Under the pieces are notes generated by a model, which was not told the DNA's origin, ran no database searches, and saw nothing but the letters and a program-made list of their open reading frames with translations. Shown one piece after another: positions 50,429 to 59,279 of a stretch of 64,000 bases of DNA; the first letter of the stretch is position 1; each line of letters begins with the position of its first letter. The position numbers and the translations under genes are program-made. This DNA is from Gammaproteobacteria bacterium (GTDB lineage Bacteria > Pseudomonadota > Gammaproteobacteria > Steroidobacterales > Steroidobacteraceae): positions 62,001 through 126,000 of the forward strand of contig JAJPKM010000036.1 in NCBI GenBank assembly GCA_021323735.1. The letters are read 5' to 3'.

Positions 50429-51424
50429 TCACGCCAGCATGCGGTGCAGAACAGCCATTTGCACCGGCAATCGATTGAAAGCCTCTTGCTTGACCACAGC
50501 CCGCGGACCGTCGAGTATGCCGTCCGCCACCGCCACATTGCGGCGCACCGGCAGGCAATGCATCAGTTTCGCATCCGGCCGCGCGCGTTCGAACCAGCGC
50601 TCGCGCACGCACCAATCGGACAGATCCGCGCGCAGCCGCGAGTCGGCTTCCACGTCGCCGTAGTAAGCCGTGCTGCCCCACTCTTTGGCGTACACGACGC
50701 TTGCGCCGTTCAAAGCCGCCGCGCGATCACTGGTCTCGGTCACTGAACCGCCGGCCTCGCGCGCCGCCAACCGCGCCTTTTCCATGACCTGCTCGGGCAG
50801 TGCGTAGCCCTCGGGGCGCAGCACTACGACTTCCATCCCGCGCATCGCGGCCATGTGCACGGTGGCAGCGGGCACGGCCAGCGGCAGCGCCTTCGGATGG
50901 TACGCCCAGCTCAGGACGAACTTCGCACGGGTCGGGATCTTCATCTCATCCAGGGTGCGCCAATCCGCCAGAGCCTGGCAGGGATGATTCATAGCCGATT
51001 CCATGTTGATCAGCGGCTTCTCGCAGAGCCCGTCGATCATCCGGAACAGTGACTCATTGAGATCGCTTTCCAGGCTCTTGCCGTCGGCGAATGCACGGAC
51101 TCCGAGCGCATCGCAGTACGATGCCAGCACCGGTATGCCTTCGCGGATGTGTTCCGCGGCCGCGCCTTTCATGATGGCGTTGGGCTGCGTCTCCAAGAGC
51201 CATGTTCCCTGGCCTGGGGTAATCACGAATGAACTGCCGCCCAAGCGGGCCATCCCCGCCTGAAACGATGCCAAGGTGCGCAGCGAGGGATTGAAGAAAG
51301 CCAGTCCCAACACCTTGCCGGCAAGCGCCCGTGGCTCCGGATGGTGCTGCAGCGCCTGCGCGAGTTCGAGCAAATCCAGGATCTGCTCGCGGCTGAAATC
51401 CGCCAAATCGATGAACCGCCTCAT
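50429..51424 (-). CDS. argF': N-acyl-L-ornithine carbamoyltransferase (AOTCase/SOTCase type)
   Basis: A 331-residue carbamoyltransferase in which ordinary ornithine is replaced by an N-acylated one. Key blocks are FFNPSLRTLASF (carbamoyl phosphate loop), MNHPCQALADW, SWAYHPKALPLAVPAA and MHCLPVRRNV, as in the Xanthomonas acetylornithine and Bacteroides succinylornithine enzymes. The residue that sets acyl preference, Glu92 in the acetyl enzyme and Pro90 in the succinyl enzyme, falls on Ala90 here in MKGAAAEHI. The surrounding LETQ and EGIPVLASYCD resemble the succinyl enzyme (LETE, EAIPVMGCYCD), so an N-succinyl route is possible. A later deacylase is required; none is in the window. It overlaps argD by four bases. 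Confidence 0.92.
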   Translation of the reverse strand: MRRFIDLADFSREQILDLLELAQALQHHPEPRALAGKVLGLAFFNPSLRTLASFQAGMARLGGSSFVITPGQGTWLLETQPNAIMKGAAAEHIREGIPVLASYCDALGVRAFADGKSLESDLNESLFRMIDGLCEKPLINMESAMNHPCQALADWRTLDEMKIPTRAKFVLSWAYHPKALPLAVPAATVHMAAMRGMEVVVLRPEGYALPEQVMEKARLAAREAGGSVTETSDRAAALNGASVVYAKEWGSTAYYGDVEADSRLRADLSDWCVRERWFERARPDAKLMHCLPVRRNVAVADGILDGPRAVVKQEAFNRLPVQMAVLHRMLA

Positions 51425-52587
51425 GCAGAGATTTTCGCCAAGGCGTCACTCAGAAGATCCACATGGCCTTCATTCAAAATGTAGGCCGGCAACAGGCGCA
51501 AGATGTTCGGATCGCCGCTGGTACCGGTGAGGATGTTCTTGGCCATCAGCGCGGCCTGCACTTCCTTGGCCGGGCGAGATGTCTTTAGGCCCAGCAGGAA
51601 TCCCGCGCCCTGCACGCCGGTGATGGGGCCGATGATGCAGCTCGAGCGTATGTAGGCCGATACCTGGCGCACATTGGCCAACAGGGATTCCGACTCGATG
51701 GTGTCGATGACCGCTTCCGCCACCGCGCAGGCCATGGGGCCGCCGCCGAAGGTCGTGCCCATGTCGTCTACTTTGAGCTGGCTCGAGACGCGGCGCGAAA
51801 GCAGCAGAGCGGATACCGGGAAGCCGTTTCCCAATGCCTTGGCCGAGGTGATGATGTCCGGCACGACGCCGTAGTAGTTCGCCGCAAAAGGCGCGCCCGT
51901 GCGGCCCACGCCGCACTGTACCTCGTCGAATATCAGGATGGCGCCCACTTCGTCGCAGCGCCGGCGCAATGCCTCCAGCATCGGTTTGCCCACATCATAG
52001 GCGCCGCCCACGCCCTGCACCGGTTCGACGATGACGGCCGCGGTCTCACGGTCGATATGCCCGCCGACGGCGCCGGGGTTGTCGCGCGGCATGAAGCGCA
52101 CATCGAAGGGTGTGCGCGGAAAGCCATACCATTTCTCCAAAGCGCCCCAGGTCACGGCGCCCGCCGCGGCAGTCCTACCGTGAAAACCCTGCTCGAGCGC
52201 CACGGCTTTGCTGCGCCCGGTGATCTTGAAGGCAAGCTTCAGCGCATTTTCATTGGCCTCGGCGCCGCTGTTGATCCAGAAGACGGTGTCGAGCCCGAGC
52301 CCGGCGAATCGGGTCAGGCGCGCGGCCGCGCGCTCGCGGATGAGCATCGGCAGCGCATTGGTTTGAAACGCCATTTGCCGTGCCTGCCGTTCCAAAGCGG
52401 CGAGCCAGCGCGGATGCGCGTAGCCCAAGCCGGCGACGGCGTGGCCGCCGTAGAAATCCAAAATCTTGCGCCCGTCGCGCGCATGCAGCCACACGCCCTC
52501 GCCGTGCGCCACTTCGATCGGGTATTGCGCGAACACCTGCGCCAGGTGAGTCGCATGTGCCGCTGCGTTGAGGGGGGTCGCTGCCAT
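51421..52587 (-). CDS. argD: N-acylornithine aminotransferase
   Basis: A 388-residue class III aminotransferase that makes N-acylornithine from the semialdehyde and glutamate. The PLP site is clear: FWINSGAEANENALKLAF (phosphate loop), GFHGRTAAAGAVTW, LIFDEVQCGVGRTG and SAKALGNGFPVSALL with the Schiff-base Lys. It lies between argC and argF', overlapping argF' by four bases and 3 bases from argC. It may serve both arginine and lysine synthesis as ArgD does in E. coli, but only the arginine context is visible here. Confidence 0.95.
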   Translation of the reverse strand: MAATPLNAAAHATHLAQVFAQYPIEVAHGEGVWLHARDGRKILDFYGGHAVAGLGYAHPRWLAALERQARQMAFQTNALPMLIRERAAARLTRFAGLGLDTVFWINSGAEANENALKLAFKITGRSKAVALEQGFHGRTAAAGAVTWGALEKWYGFPRTPFDVRFMPRDNPGAVGGHIDRETAAVIVEPVQGVGGAYDVGKPMLEALRRRCDEVGAILIFDEVQCGVGRTGAPFAANYYGVVPDIITSAKALGNGFPVSALLLSRRVSSQLKVDDMGTTFGGGPMACAVAEAVIDTIESESLLANVRQVSAYIRSSCIIGPITGVQGAGFLLGLKTSRPAKEVQAALMAKNILTGTSGDPNILRLLPAYILNEGHVDLLSDALAKISA

Positions 52588-52590
52588 GAT

Positions 52591-53670
52591 TCAAGTCCAG
52601 CCCGATGCCGGCGCGGTCAGGCCGGTGGTCTCGGCCAATCCTAAGAGCCGGTTCATCCATTGCAGGGCGCCGCCCGCGGCGCCCTTGTTGAGATTGTCGA
52701 GCACCGACATGACGGCAATGGAATTGCCGTTGGTTGCAGCGCTCAAGCTCGAGTAGTTGCTCGCGGCGACATCTTTGACGCGCGGGGCAGCGGCCGCGAC
52801 GCGCACGAAGGGACAGTCCGCGTAGAACGACTTGAGCGCCTCCAGCGCCTGGGCCTTGGATAGCGAGTTCTTCAAGCTGGCCTGTACGGTGACGTGAATG
52901 CCGCGCGCGAAAGGCCCCGAATGCGGCACGAAATTAAAATCCGCCTCGATACCCGTCGCCTGTTTCGCGCAGGCGGCGATCTCGGGCACATGCCGGTGTT
53001 CGAGCGCGCCGTAGGTATAAAGATCACCGTGACGCAGCGGGTGGTGCGTCCCATCGACCGGCTTGCGGCCCGAGCCGGTACTGCCGGTGATGCCGGTGAC
53101 GTACAGGCGTGTGTCGGTCAGTCCCAGCGCCAGCAGCGGTACGCTCGCGAGCAGCGTCGCCGTCGCGAAGCAGCCGGGGTGCGCGACATGCGGCGTCGGG
53201 GACTTCTTCAGGTGTTCAGGGACAGCGCACGTGAACTCGGTGATTCTCGCCGGCGCACCATGCGGATGCCGGTACACCGCCTCGTAGGCGGCCTGGCTCG
53301 AATAGCGGAAATCCGCCGAGATGTCGACGCAGTGCACCCGCGCGCCCGCCGCCGCGGCCGCGATCAGCAGGCGATCGACCAGGGCGGCGGAAACGCCATG
53401 CGGGGCCGCGGAAAACAATGCCGATACCGGCGTGCGGCGAATCAGTTCCTGCACCTCATCGGCGCCGGAGAAATTCAGATCCGGATAGGTGCTGCGCAGA
53501 TGCGGGAAGGCCTCTGCGACGGAGGAGCCGGGCTGGCTGTCCGACAGCACGGCGGCGACTACCAGCCGCGGATGTCCCGCGATCAGGCGCAACAGTTCTC
53601 CGGCCACATAGCCGGTGCCCCCGAGCACAATGGCCGGCGTCGGCGCGCAGGACTCTGCCGTCGCGCTCAT
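52591..53670 (-). CDS. argC: N-acylglutamyl-phosphate reductase
   Basis: A 359-residue NADPH-dependent reductase that makes N-acylglutamate semialdehyde. The N-terminal Rossmann motif is IVLGGTGYVAGELLRLI. The active-site Cys is in HVAHPGCFATATLLA and the catalytic His region in FNFVPHSGPFARGIHVTV. Length is normal. It overlaps the upstream P-loop gene by four bases and is followed by argD 3 bases later. Confidence 0.95.
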   Translation of the reverse strand: MSATAESCAPTPAIVLGGTGYVAGELLRLIAGHPRLVVAAVLSDSQPGSSVAEAFPHLRSTYPDLNFSGADEVQELIRRTPVSALFSAAPHGVSAALVDRLLIAAAAAGARVHCVDISADFRYSSQAAYEAVYRHPHGAPARITEFTCAVPEHLKKSPTPHVAHPGCFATATLLASVPLLALGLTDTRLYVTGITGSTGSGRKPVDGTHHPLRHGDLYTYGALEHRHVPEIAACAKQATGIEADFNFVPHSGPFARGIHVTVQASLKNSLSKAQALEALKSFYADCPFVRVAAAAPRVKDVAASNYSSLSAATNGNSIAVMSVLDNLNKGAAGGALQWMNRLLGLAETTGLTAPASGWT

Positions 53671-54746
53671 TCGCCGACGACCTTGGACGCACGCGCATTA
53701 CGCAATCCCAGCGAGGTGATGATGTGATCGCCCAGGTCCGCCGGACTGGCGATGGCGTTGAATGCCTGGACATTCATCTGCTCGCGAATGATTTCGATGC
53801 CGACCTGATTGTCGGTCGCAGGTCCCGTCACCGCACAGGGCTCGATGCCGAAGCGTTCGCGCAACAGTTTGACGCCGCCCCAGGCAGCGACCGGATCATT
53901 CGCCGACAGCACCACCGCCGTCAGCGCAGCCTTGATGTCGGGCTGCTGCAGAATAGACTCCACACCGTAGGTGCCCAATAGTCCGTCGCCCAGTTCGAAC
54001 ACGATGGCATCCGGACCGCCGGCCGCCATTTCCGTGAGCATGCTGCGGGTCAGCGCAGGGCCGCATTTCGCGGTCGTGGTGACGATGCCGAAATCCGTGA
54101 ACAGCATGGTGCGCCGGGCGCCGGAGTCCTCGAAGGCCATGATGTCGCGGCGCAGGGATACACCCGTGGCCTTGAAGGCGTCCACCACCAATCCCCGATG
54201 GCGCATGCGCGCAATGATGGCAGCGGCTGCCGCGGTTTTACCGGCCTCCATACAGGTGCCGGCCAGCGCCACTACCGGTACGCCGCGCGCATCCAGCGCA
54301 GCTGCATAGTTCAGGGGCGCGTAGCCGACCTTGGCGGGGACACCGATGCGCTCTCCCAGATAGGGAAAGGTCAACACCGTGCCCAGCACCTTGCAGTCGA
54401 AAGGCTTGCCCTTGTCCTGCGTTGCCGAATCGCAGATCCCGAGCACGCCGCCGATATTCAGCATCTGAATGATGTCGCCCGGTTTGAGCGCGGCGGGAAT
54501 ATGGCCGGAGTAGCCGAACAGGGCCTTGCGATGTCCCAAGGCGCCGACCACGATGTCGCCGCGCACGACTTTGGCCATGCGTCCGCTGATGAGCTCCAGG
54601 GTGTTGTAGTTGGCCTTGTTGTTGAGGATCTCGACCACCAGCACCAGGCCTTCCTCGCAGGGAATTTCCGGCGCAATGCGCAGCTCATGCGACAGGGCGC
54701 AGGCTTGGGTCACGGAGGCGATCTTGTCCACCACCATGGTACGCAT
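53667..54746 (-). CDS. P-loop protein of the arginine operon (DUF1611-like?), possible N-acylglutamate synthase
   Basis: A 359-residue protein from the ATG at 54746, five bases after the argG stop (an in-frame ATG at 54737 is close). The N-terminal 130 residues are beta-rich (EGLVLVVEILNNKAN, RGDIVVGALGHRKALFGY, IPAALKPGDIIQML). Then comes a P-loop, VALAGTCMEAGKTAAAAAI, and a C-terminal alpha/beta part with FELGDGLLGTYGVES and ANDPVAAWGGVKLL. The layout recalls DUF1611-type proteins, one of which (DgcN) I recall as an acyltransferase on D-glutamate, though the match is loose. The gene is locked between argG and argC, so an arginine role is likely. The operon has no ArgA, ArgJ or fused synthase, which makes this the best candidate for step one. 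That function is inferred. Confidence 0.5.
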   Translation of the reverse strand: MRTMVVDKIASVTQACALSHELRIAPEIPCEEGLVLVVEILNNKANYNTLELISGRMAKVVRGDIVVGALGHRKALFGYSGHIPAALKPGDIIQMLNIGGVLGICDSATQDKGKPFDCKVLGTVLTFPYLGERIGVPAKVGYAPLNYAAALDARGVPVVALAGTCMEAGKTAAAAAIIARMRHRGLVVDAFKATGVSLRRDIMAFEDSGARRTMLFTDFGIVTTTAKCGPALTRSMLTEMAAGGPDAIVFELGDGLLGTYGVESILQQPDIKAALTAVVLSANDPVAAWGGVKLLRERFGIEPCAVTGPATDNQVGIEIIREQMNVQAFNAIASPADLGDHIITSLGLRNARASKVVGE

Positions 54747-54751
54747 GCCGT

Positions 54752-55978
54752 TCACGATTCGCCCGCGCCGGCGCGCCTGTGGAACACGCTCGTCAAAGCC
54801 AGCATTTTCGAGAAGCCCAGGGCGTCGGCTGGCGTCCATTCGCCGGCGGACTCGCCGTACACGCCTTTGGAGGCGGCCATCATTGAATGAGCCGAGTTCA
54901 CGCCCTCCACGAAGGCCGAGCCCGGCCGGAACAGCATCGTCACCTCGCCGCTGACCCGAGCCTGCGAGGAGATGAGCAGCGCTTCGATATCGCGGCACAC
55001 CGGATCCAAGTGCTGACCCTCGTGCACCAGATCGCCGTAGGGCTGCGCAACCGTCTCTTTGATGCGCGCCTGCTTGCCGGTGAGCACGAGTTTCTCCAAC
55101 TCGCGATGCGCCGTCAGCAGCACCTCCGCGGCGGGCGCTTCGAAGGCGACCCGACCCTTGGTGCCGATCACGGTGTCGCCCAAGTGAATGCCGCGGCCGA
55201 TGCCGAAAGGGCCCGCCAGCGTTTCCAGCGCCTCGATGATGGCAACGGCCGACAGGCGCTTACCGTCGAGACTGTCCGGCACGCCCCGTATAAATCCAAT
55301 GGTGTGCCTTTCAGGAGGGCGCGGATGCGCATAAGCATCCTTCGAAAGCACCCAGGCATGGTCCGGGATGCTGCCTTGCGAGGTGAGGGTTTCCTGGCCG
55401 CCGATGGTGACGCCCCACAGTCCGCGATTCACCGAATAGGCCGCGCCGAAGGGCGGCACCGGCAATTTGTGTTCTTCGAGATACTTGAGCTGCTCGGACC
55501 GCTTGAACGCGCGGTCGCGCACCGGTGCAATGATTTCCAATTCAGGCGCGAGGGTGCGCAAGGCCACTTCGAAGCGCACCTGGTCGTTGCCCGCCGCCGT
55601 GCAGCCGTGGGCGACCCTCCGGGCCTTGAGGGATAGGGCCATTTGCGCGATGGTCTGAGCCTGCAGCACCCGTTCGGCACCCACGCAGAGCGGATACACA
55701 TTGCCTCGCCGCACATTGCCCATGATCAGAAACTTGAGTACCTGATCGAAGTACGACGCGCGAGCATCCACGAGGTGATGCGCGATGGCGCCCAAGCTCG
55801 CCGACCGCTCCGCCAAGGATTTTGCGGCCGCGGCATCGATGCCGCCGGTATCCACCGTCACGGTGATCACCGGGCATCCATAGGTCTCTTTGAGCCACGG
55901 CACACAGAACGAGGTGTCTAGGCCGCCGGAAAAAGCCAGCAAAATGGGCGCGGCGCCCTGTTCGGGGGTGGATTGCAT
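54752..55978 (-). CDS. argG: Argininosuccinate synthase
   Basis: A 408-residue ligase joining citrulline and aspartate with ATP. The N-terminal PP-loop is ILLAFSGGLDTSFCVPWL, followed by ARRVAHGCTAAGNDQVRFE for citrulline and ATP contacts and FGAAYSVNRGLWGVTIGGQE. This is the shorter bacterial form, as in Xanthomonas and Bacteroides-type clusters. It follows argR by six bases. The product goes to ArgH at the far end of the operon. Confidence 0.95.
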   Translation of the reverse strand: MQSTPEQGAAPILLAFSGGLDTSFCVPWLKETYGCPVITVTVDTGGIDAAAAKSLAERSASLGAIAHHLVDARASYFDQVLKFLIMGNVRRGNVYPLCVGAERVLQAQTIAQMALSLKARRVAHGCTAAGNDQVRFEVALRTLAPELEIIAPVRDRAFKRSEQLKYLEEHKLPVPPFGAAYSVNRGLWGVTIGGQETLTSQGSIPDHAWVLSKDAYAHPRPPERHTIGFIRGVPDSLDGKRLSAVAIIEALETLAGPFGIGRGIHLGDTVIGTKGRVAFEAPAAEVLLTAHRELEKLVLTGKQARIKETVAQPYGDLVHEGQHLDPVCRDIEALLISSQARVSGEVTMLFRPGSAFVEGVNSAHSMMAASKGVYGESAGEWTPADALGFSKMLALTSVFHRRAGAGES

Positions 55979-55984
55979 GCGGTG

Positions 55985-56446
55985 TCAGCGTCCGAAGATG
56001 GCGAGCAGGCGAAGCTCGAGCTTGCGCTGTGCGGCGGCGCCGGCGGTGGCAATGAATATGGTGTCATCGCCGGAAATGGTGCCGACCACTTCCGGCCATC
56101 GAGCCCGGTCGATGGCCACGGCCACGCTCTGCGCGGAGCCGACTGCCGTCTTCAGCACGGTGAGGTTGGTGCCCGCCGTGAGGCGGGCATTGACGAAAGG
56201 CTTGAGGGCGGAAAAATCGTTCTTAGGCTGCATGGCCGTGTCGGGCAGGACGTAGCGATCCCCCATCTTGGCCACGCCCAATTCGCGCAGATCCCGGCTG
56301 ACGCTCGATTGCGTCGCGATGTGGCCCAATTTCCGCAGCAGGTCGACCAATTCGGTCTGACGGCCGACCGACTGCTCGCGGATGATCTTCGCGAGCAGCA
56401 CGCGGCGCGCCGGGGCATTGCTGTGTTCGGGTTCGGCTCGGAGCAT
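55985..56446 (-). CDS. argR: ArgR-type arginine repressor
   Basis: About 153 residues from the ATG at 56446; an in-frame ATG at 56461 lies within the operator region and is the alternative. The N-terminal winged helix is plain: [20 protein letters not shown] and [16 protein letters not shown]. The C-terminal hexamerisation and arginine-binding domain has [16 protein letters not shown], and [12 protein letters not shown] supplies the ligand Asp pair. It heads the arginine operon, and palindromes upstream of it look like ARG boxes, so it should repress its own operon when arginine is plentiful. Confidence 0.9.
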   Translation of the reverse strand: MLRAEPEHSNAPARRVLLAKIIREQSVGRQTELVDLLRKLGHIATQSSVSRDLRELGVAKMGDRYVLPDTAMQPKNDFSALKPFVNARLTAGTNLTVLKTAVGSAQSVAVAIDRARWPEVVGTISGDDTIFIATAGAAAQRKLELRLLAIFGR

Positions 56447-56456
56447 TTTCGACTCT

Positions 56457-56502
56457 TGCATAAAATCGCATGCATCCTGCATAAAAATGCAGTTGCTGTC
56501 AA
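56457..56502 (-). promoter_or_regulatory. Arginine operon promoter with two ARG-box-like operators
   Basis: CTGCATAAAAATGCAG at 56477-56492 is a perfect 16-base palindrome with the TGxAT-N4-ATxCA layout of an ARG box. TGCATAAAATCGCATGCA at 56457-56474 is a second, less regular one. TTGACA on the minus strand at 56497-56502 is a good -35 hexamer next to it; no convincing -10 is seen at the standard distance. The pair, three bases apart, matches the usual double box of ArgR-controlled promoters. Confidence 0.72.
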
Positions 56503-56517
56503 GGCCAGCTGGATCGA

Positions 56518-57264
56518 TCAACGGCGTGCGGGCGCGGTCCATTGCTCCCGGCGTGCCGCGATCTCGCCGGCTTGATCCAGCGGCTCACCGTCGATCGATT
56601 CCTCGACCGCGGCGCGTACCGCCGCCGAATCGGCGGAAGCGGCCGGCCGGAAGGCCGTCGAATTTGCGGGCGGTTCGGCGGATTGCGCGAGTACTTTGAC
56701 TTTCCAGGCGCCCCCCTCGCGGCAGGCCAGCCCCGCATTGGAATGTGTGCCGGTCAGAGAGAACGTCCGGCAGTAATCCCCGCTCTTGGCGCGAAAGCTC
56801 AAGCCCGTGGTAACGCCTCCCGGGGTGCGTTCGGATGAGAGCTGAGTCGACAGTGCATCGGCAAGACCTGCGCCTGCCACCACCTCACCATTTGATCTCA
56901 CCAGCGGGCTTGCGCTGCGCCAGCCGAGATAACCCAGCGCCACGCCCACCAACAGACTGGCGGCCATGGCAACCGGCTGCCAGCGGCGCAATCCCAATCC
57001 CTTACGGGCGCTCTCGCGAGCGCGGGCCAGGTCCACGACATTGCCGGCCGGCGCGCCGCGCGCCGCGGCAACCAGGCGTTGCGGCACCGGTTCGTCGAGA
57101 ACCTCGGCGAATGCACCCTGCAGCGCCCGGCGCAGTGCGCGATGATGCGCTATGCGCCTGCCAATTTCCGGATCGTCGCGCATGGCTTCCTCGATGCGCG
57201 TGCGCGTCGCCTCGTCGGCTTCACCGTCCGCGTACGCCATCAGCTGTTCGTCCGACACGTTCAT
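56518..57264 (-). CDS. Anti-sigma factor, transmembrane
   Basis: A 248-residue protein. The cytoplasmic part, [18 protein letters not shown], is the start of the RskA/FecR-like anti-sigma domain, with helical continuation [19 protein letters not shown]. One membrane helix (about residues 99-115, [17 protein letters not shown]) follows. The periplasmic part has two Cys ([10 protein letters not shown] and [11 protein letters not shown]), which may form a redox-sensitive disulfide. It overlaps the sigma gene by four bases. It should hold the sigma factor until a signal from outside frees it; the trigger is unknown. Confidence 0.85.
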   Translation of the reverse strand: MNVSDEQLMAYADGEADEATRTRIEEAMRDDPEIGRRIAHHRALRRALQGAFAEVLDEPVPQRLVAAARGAPAGNVVDLARARESARKGLGLRRWQPVAMAASLLVGVALGYLGWRSASPLVRSNGEVVAGAGLADALSTQLSSERTPGGVTTGLSFRAKSGDYCRTFSLTGTHSNAGLACREGGAWKVKVLAQSAEPPANSTAFRPAASADSAAVRAAVEESIDGEPLDQAGEIAARREQWTAPARR

Positions 57265-57773
57265 GAATGATCTCCTTCCGGCAGCCGCAGCATCGCCTGC
57301 AGCGCATCGCGTCCGCGCGAAAGACGGCTCGTCAAAGTCCCGATCGGCACCTCGAGAACGTCGGCGGCATCCTTGTAGGCCAGCCCCTCGATCAGCACCA
57401 GGCTCACCGCCAGGCGCTGCTCCTCGGGCAAACGTGCCAAGGCGCTCTCCACGGACAATCGATCCACCTCCCGATCGATCGAGGCCTCGCCAACATGCTC
57501 ACCTGCCTCCTCCGGCATGAAAATCTTGGCGAGCCGTCCGCGCGATCTCACCTCATCGATCCACGCATTGCGCAGGATCTTGAACAGCCAACTGTCCAAG
57601 CGGGCGTCCCTGTGCCATTGGTCCAGGCGCAGCAGCGCCCGTTCCACCGCAATCTGAACCATATCGTCGGCGTCATGCGGCGAGCGCACCAGATTGCGTG
57701 CAAAACGCCTCAGACGCGGCAGCAAGGCGACGATCTGTTCCTGGATGTTTTCGGTGCTCGCGTTCGTACTCAT
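57261..57773 (-). CDS. ECF-type RNA polymerase sigma factor
   Basis: A 170-residue sigma-70-like factor with region 2 (NLVRSPHDADDMVQIAVERA, SWLFKILRNAWIDEVRSRG) and region 4 (LPEEQRLAVSLVLIEGLAY, KDAADVLEVPIGTLTSRLS) but no regions 1 or 3, which defines the ECF group. It is followed by a coupled anti-sigma gene and stands divergent from a subtilisin-like protease. Such sets often use secreted proteases in signal release or as targets. Its own promoter, in the 140-base gap, could not be read with confidence. Confidence 0.92.
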   Translation of the reverse strand: MSTNASTENIQEQIVALLPRLRRFARNLVRSPHDADDMVQIAVERALLRLDQWHRDARLDSWLFKILRNAWIDEVRSRGRLAKIFMPEEAGEHVGEASIDREVDRLSVESALARLPEEQRLAVSLVLIEGLAYKDAADVLEVPIGTLTSRLSRGRDALQAMLRLPEGDHS

Positions 57774-57914
57774 GAGGTAGACGTTCGAGGATTGAGGTTT
57801 AATCCACGCATGCTAGCACCCTGTCTGAGTATGCTCGCTCGCGGCAGCGGGGAGTACCCAGACAGGCTTCTAGCATTCCGAAGTGGTGATTGAGCAAACA
57901 TTAGGCCAAGGACA

Positions 57915-59243
57915 ATGCGCATACTGATCTGGGTGACGATCGCGATGACCTTGAGCGCCGCGGGGATGGCGCAGGTGCGACTGCCTGCCGTGCCGCTGCC
58001 GGCGCTGCCGCCGCGATTGACACAGGCGGTGGGGCAGGCGGGTGCCGATACGTTGGATCAGCTGAGCGACGTGCGTCATCTGCAGATTGCGCGTCTGATC
58101 CGCTCCAACCCGCGCACCATCGCGGCAGATCCGCACGGCAACCCCATCGTGCGCGATGAATTGGTGGCCTTTTCCCCATCCGTCCCAGGCCTGGCAGCGG
58201 CACAGGCGCTGGGCTTTGCGATCGTGCGCGAGCAAACCATGGATGACCTCGATCTACGCTTGGTCGTCCTACGCCCTCCGGCCAAGCTGGGCACAACCGT
58301 GGCGCTGCGCCGGCTGCGCGAGGCCGATCCTCAGGGAACCTATGATTTCAACCATATCTATATAGGCGGCGGCATCGTGTCGGTACCGGGTACCGGCCTG
58401 GGACAGACTCCGGTCGCTGCGGGGACCGGTAGCCGAATCGAGCATGTCGATGGGCCGGGCGCCGATCATGCGGTGCCGCGGCTGGGTCTGATCGATGCCG
58501 GCGTCGATATCGCTCATCCGGTGTTTCATGACTCAGTCATTCACCCCTGGGGATGCGCGGACCGAATTCTGCCGAGCGCCCACGGCACCGCCGTGGCGTC
58601 ACTGCTCATCGGTCAGGGAAGCGACTTTCATGGCGTATTGGCCAGAGCCGAGCTATATGCGGCAAATGTCTATTGTGACGCGCCGACCGGGGGTGCCGTC
58701 GACGCCCTCGCTGCGGCCTTTTCCTGGTTGGCGCAGCAGCGTGTGGCTGTGATCAACGTGAGCCTGGTGGGTCCTGACAATATCGCCCTGGCGCAGATCG
58801 TGCGGGCCCTGACGGCGCGCGGATATCTGCTGGTCGCGGCGGTTGGGAATGACGGGCCCGCGGCACCCCCGTTGTATCCGGCGTCCTATCCGCGCGTCAT
58901 CGGCGTCACCGGCGTGGACAAGCATCGGCGCGTGCTGATCGAGGCAGCGCATGGCAATCAAGTGATGTTCGCGGCACCGGGTGCGGACATGCTGGCGGCT
59001 GATATGGGCGGCAAATATTCGGCCGTCCGCGGGACATCGTTTGCCGCGCCGATCGTGGCGGCGCTGCTGGCGCGAACCGTTTCCGCACCCGATGTGGGCG
59101 CCGGCGACGCGGCCATTGAGGCGCTTGCCCGACAGGCCATCGACCTAGGGCCGCCGGGACGCGATTTGACATATGGCTTTGGATTGGTGGGCGCCGAATA
59201 CGCAATGGAAGAAAAGCCGGTGCCGGGTCGTATCAGTCGGTGA
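57915..59243 (+). CDS. Secreted S8 subtilisin-like serine protease
   Basis: A 442-residue protein with a signal peptide (RILIWVTIAMTLSAAGMA) and about 170 residues of N-terminal propeptide or helical region. The catalytic triad is visible: LGLIDAGVDIAHPVFH (Asp), LPSAHGTAVASLLIG (His) and RGTSFAAPIVAALLA (Ser), and the oxyanion Asn is in VAAVGNDGPA. It is expected to act in the periplasm or outside. It is divergent from the sigma/anti-sigma pair and followed by a secreted repeat protein, so the four genes may form one regulated group. Confidence 0.9.
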   Translation: MRILIWVTIAMTLSAAGMAQVRLPAVPLPALPPRLTQAVGQAGADTLDQLSDVRHLQIARLIRSNPRTIAADPHGNPIVRDELVAFSPSVPGLAAAQALGFAIVREQTMDDLDLRLVVLRPPAKLGTTVALRRLREADPQGTYDFNHIYIGGGIVSVPGTGLGQTPVAAGTGSRIEHVDGPGADHAVPRLGLIDAGVDIAHPVFHDSVIHPWGCADRILPSAHGTAVASLLIGQGSDFHGVLARAELYAANVYCDAPTGGAVDALAAAFSWLAQQRVAVINVSLVGPDNIALAQIVRALTARGYLLVAAVGNDGPAAPPLYPASYPRVIGVTGVDKHRRVLIEAAHGNQVMFAAPGADMLAADMGGKYSAVRGTSFAAPIVAALLARTVSAPDVGAGDAAIEALARQAIDLGPPGRDLTYGFGLVGAEYAMEEKPVPGRISR

Positions 59244-59279
59244 AGGCCGCGCATTGTGCAGCGGTCAAGGAGATCGACG

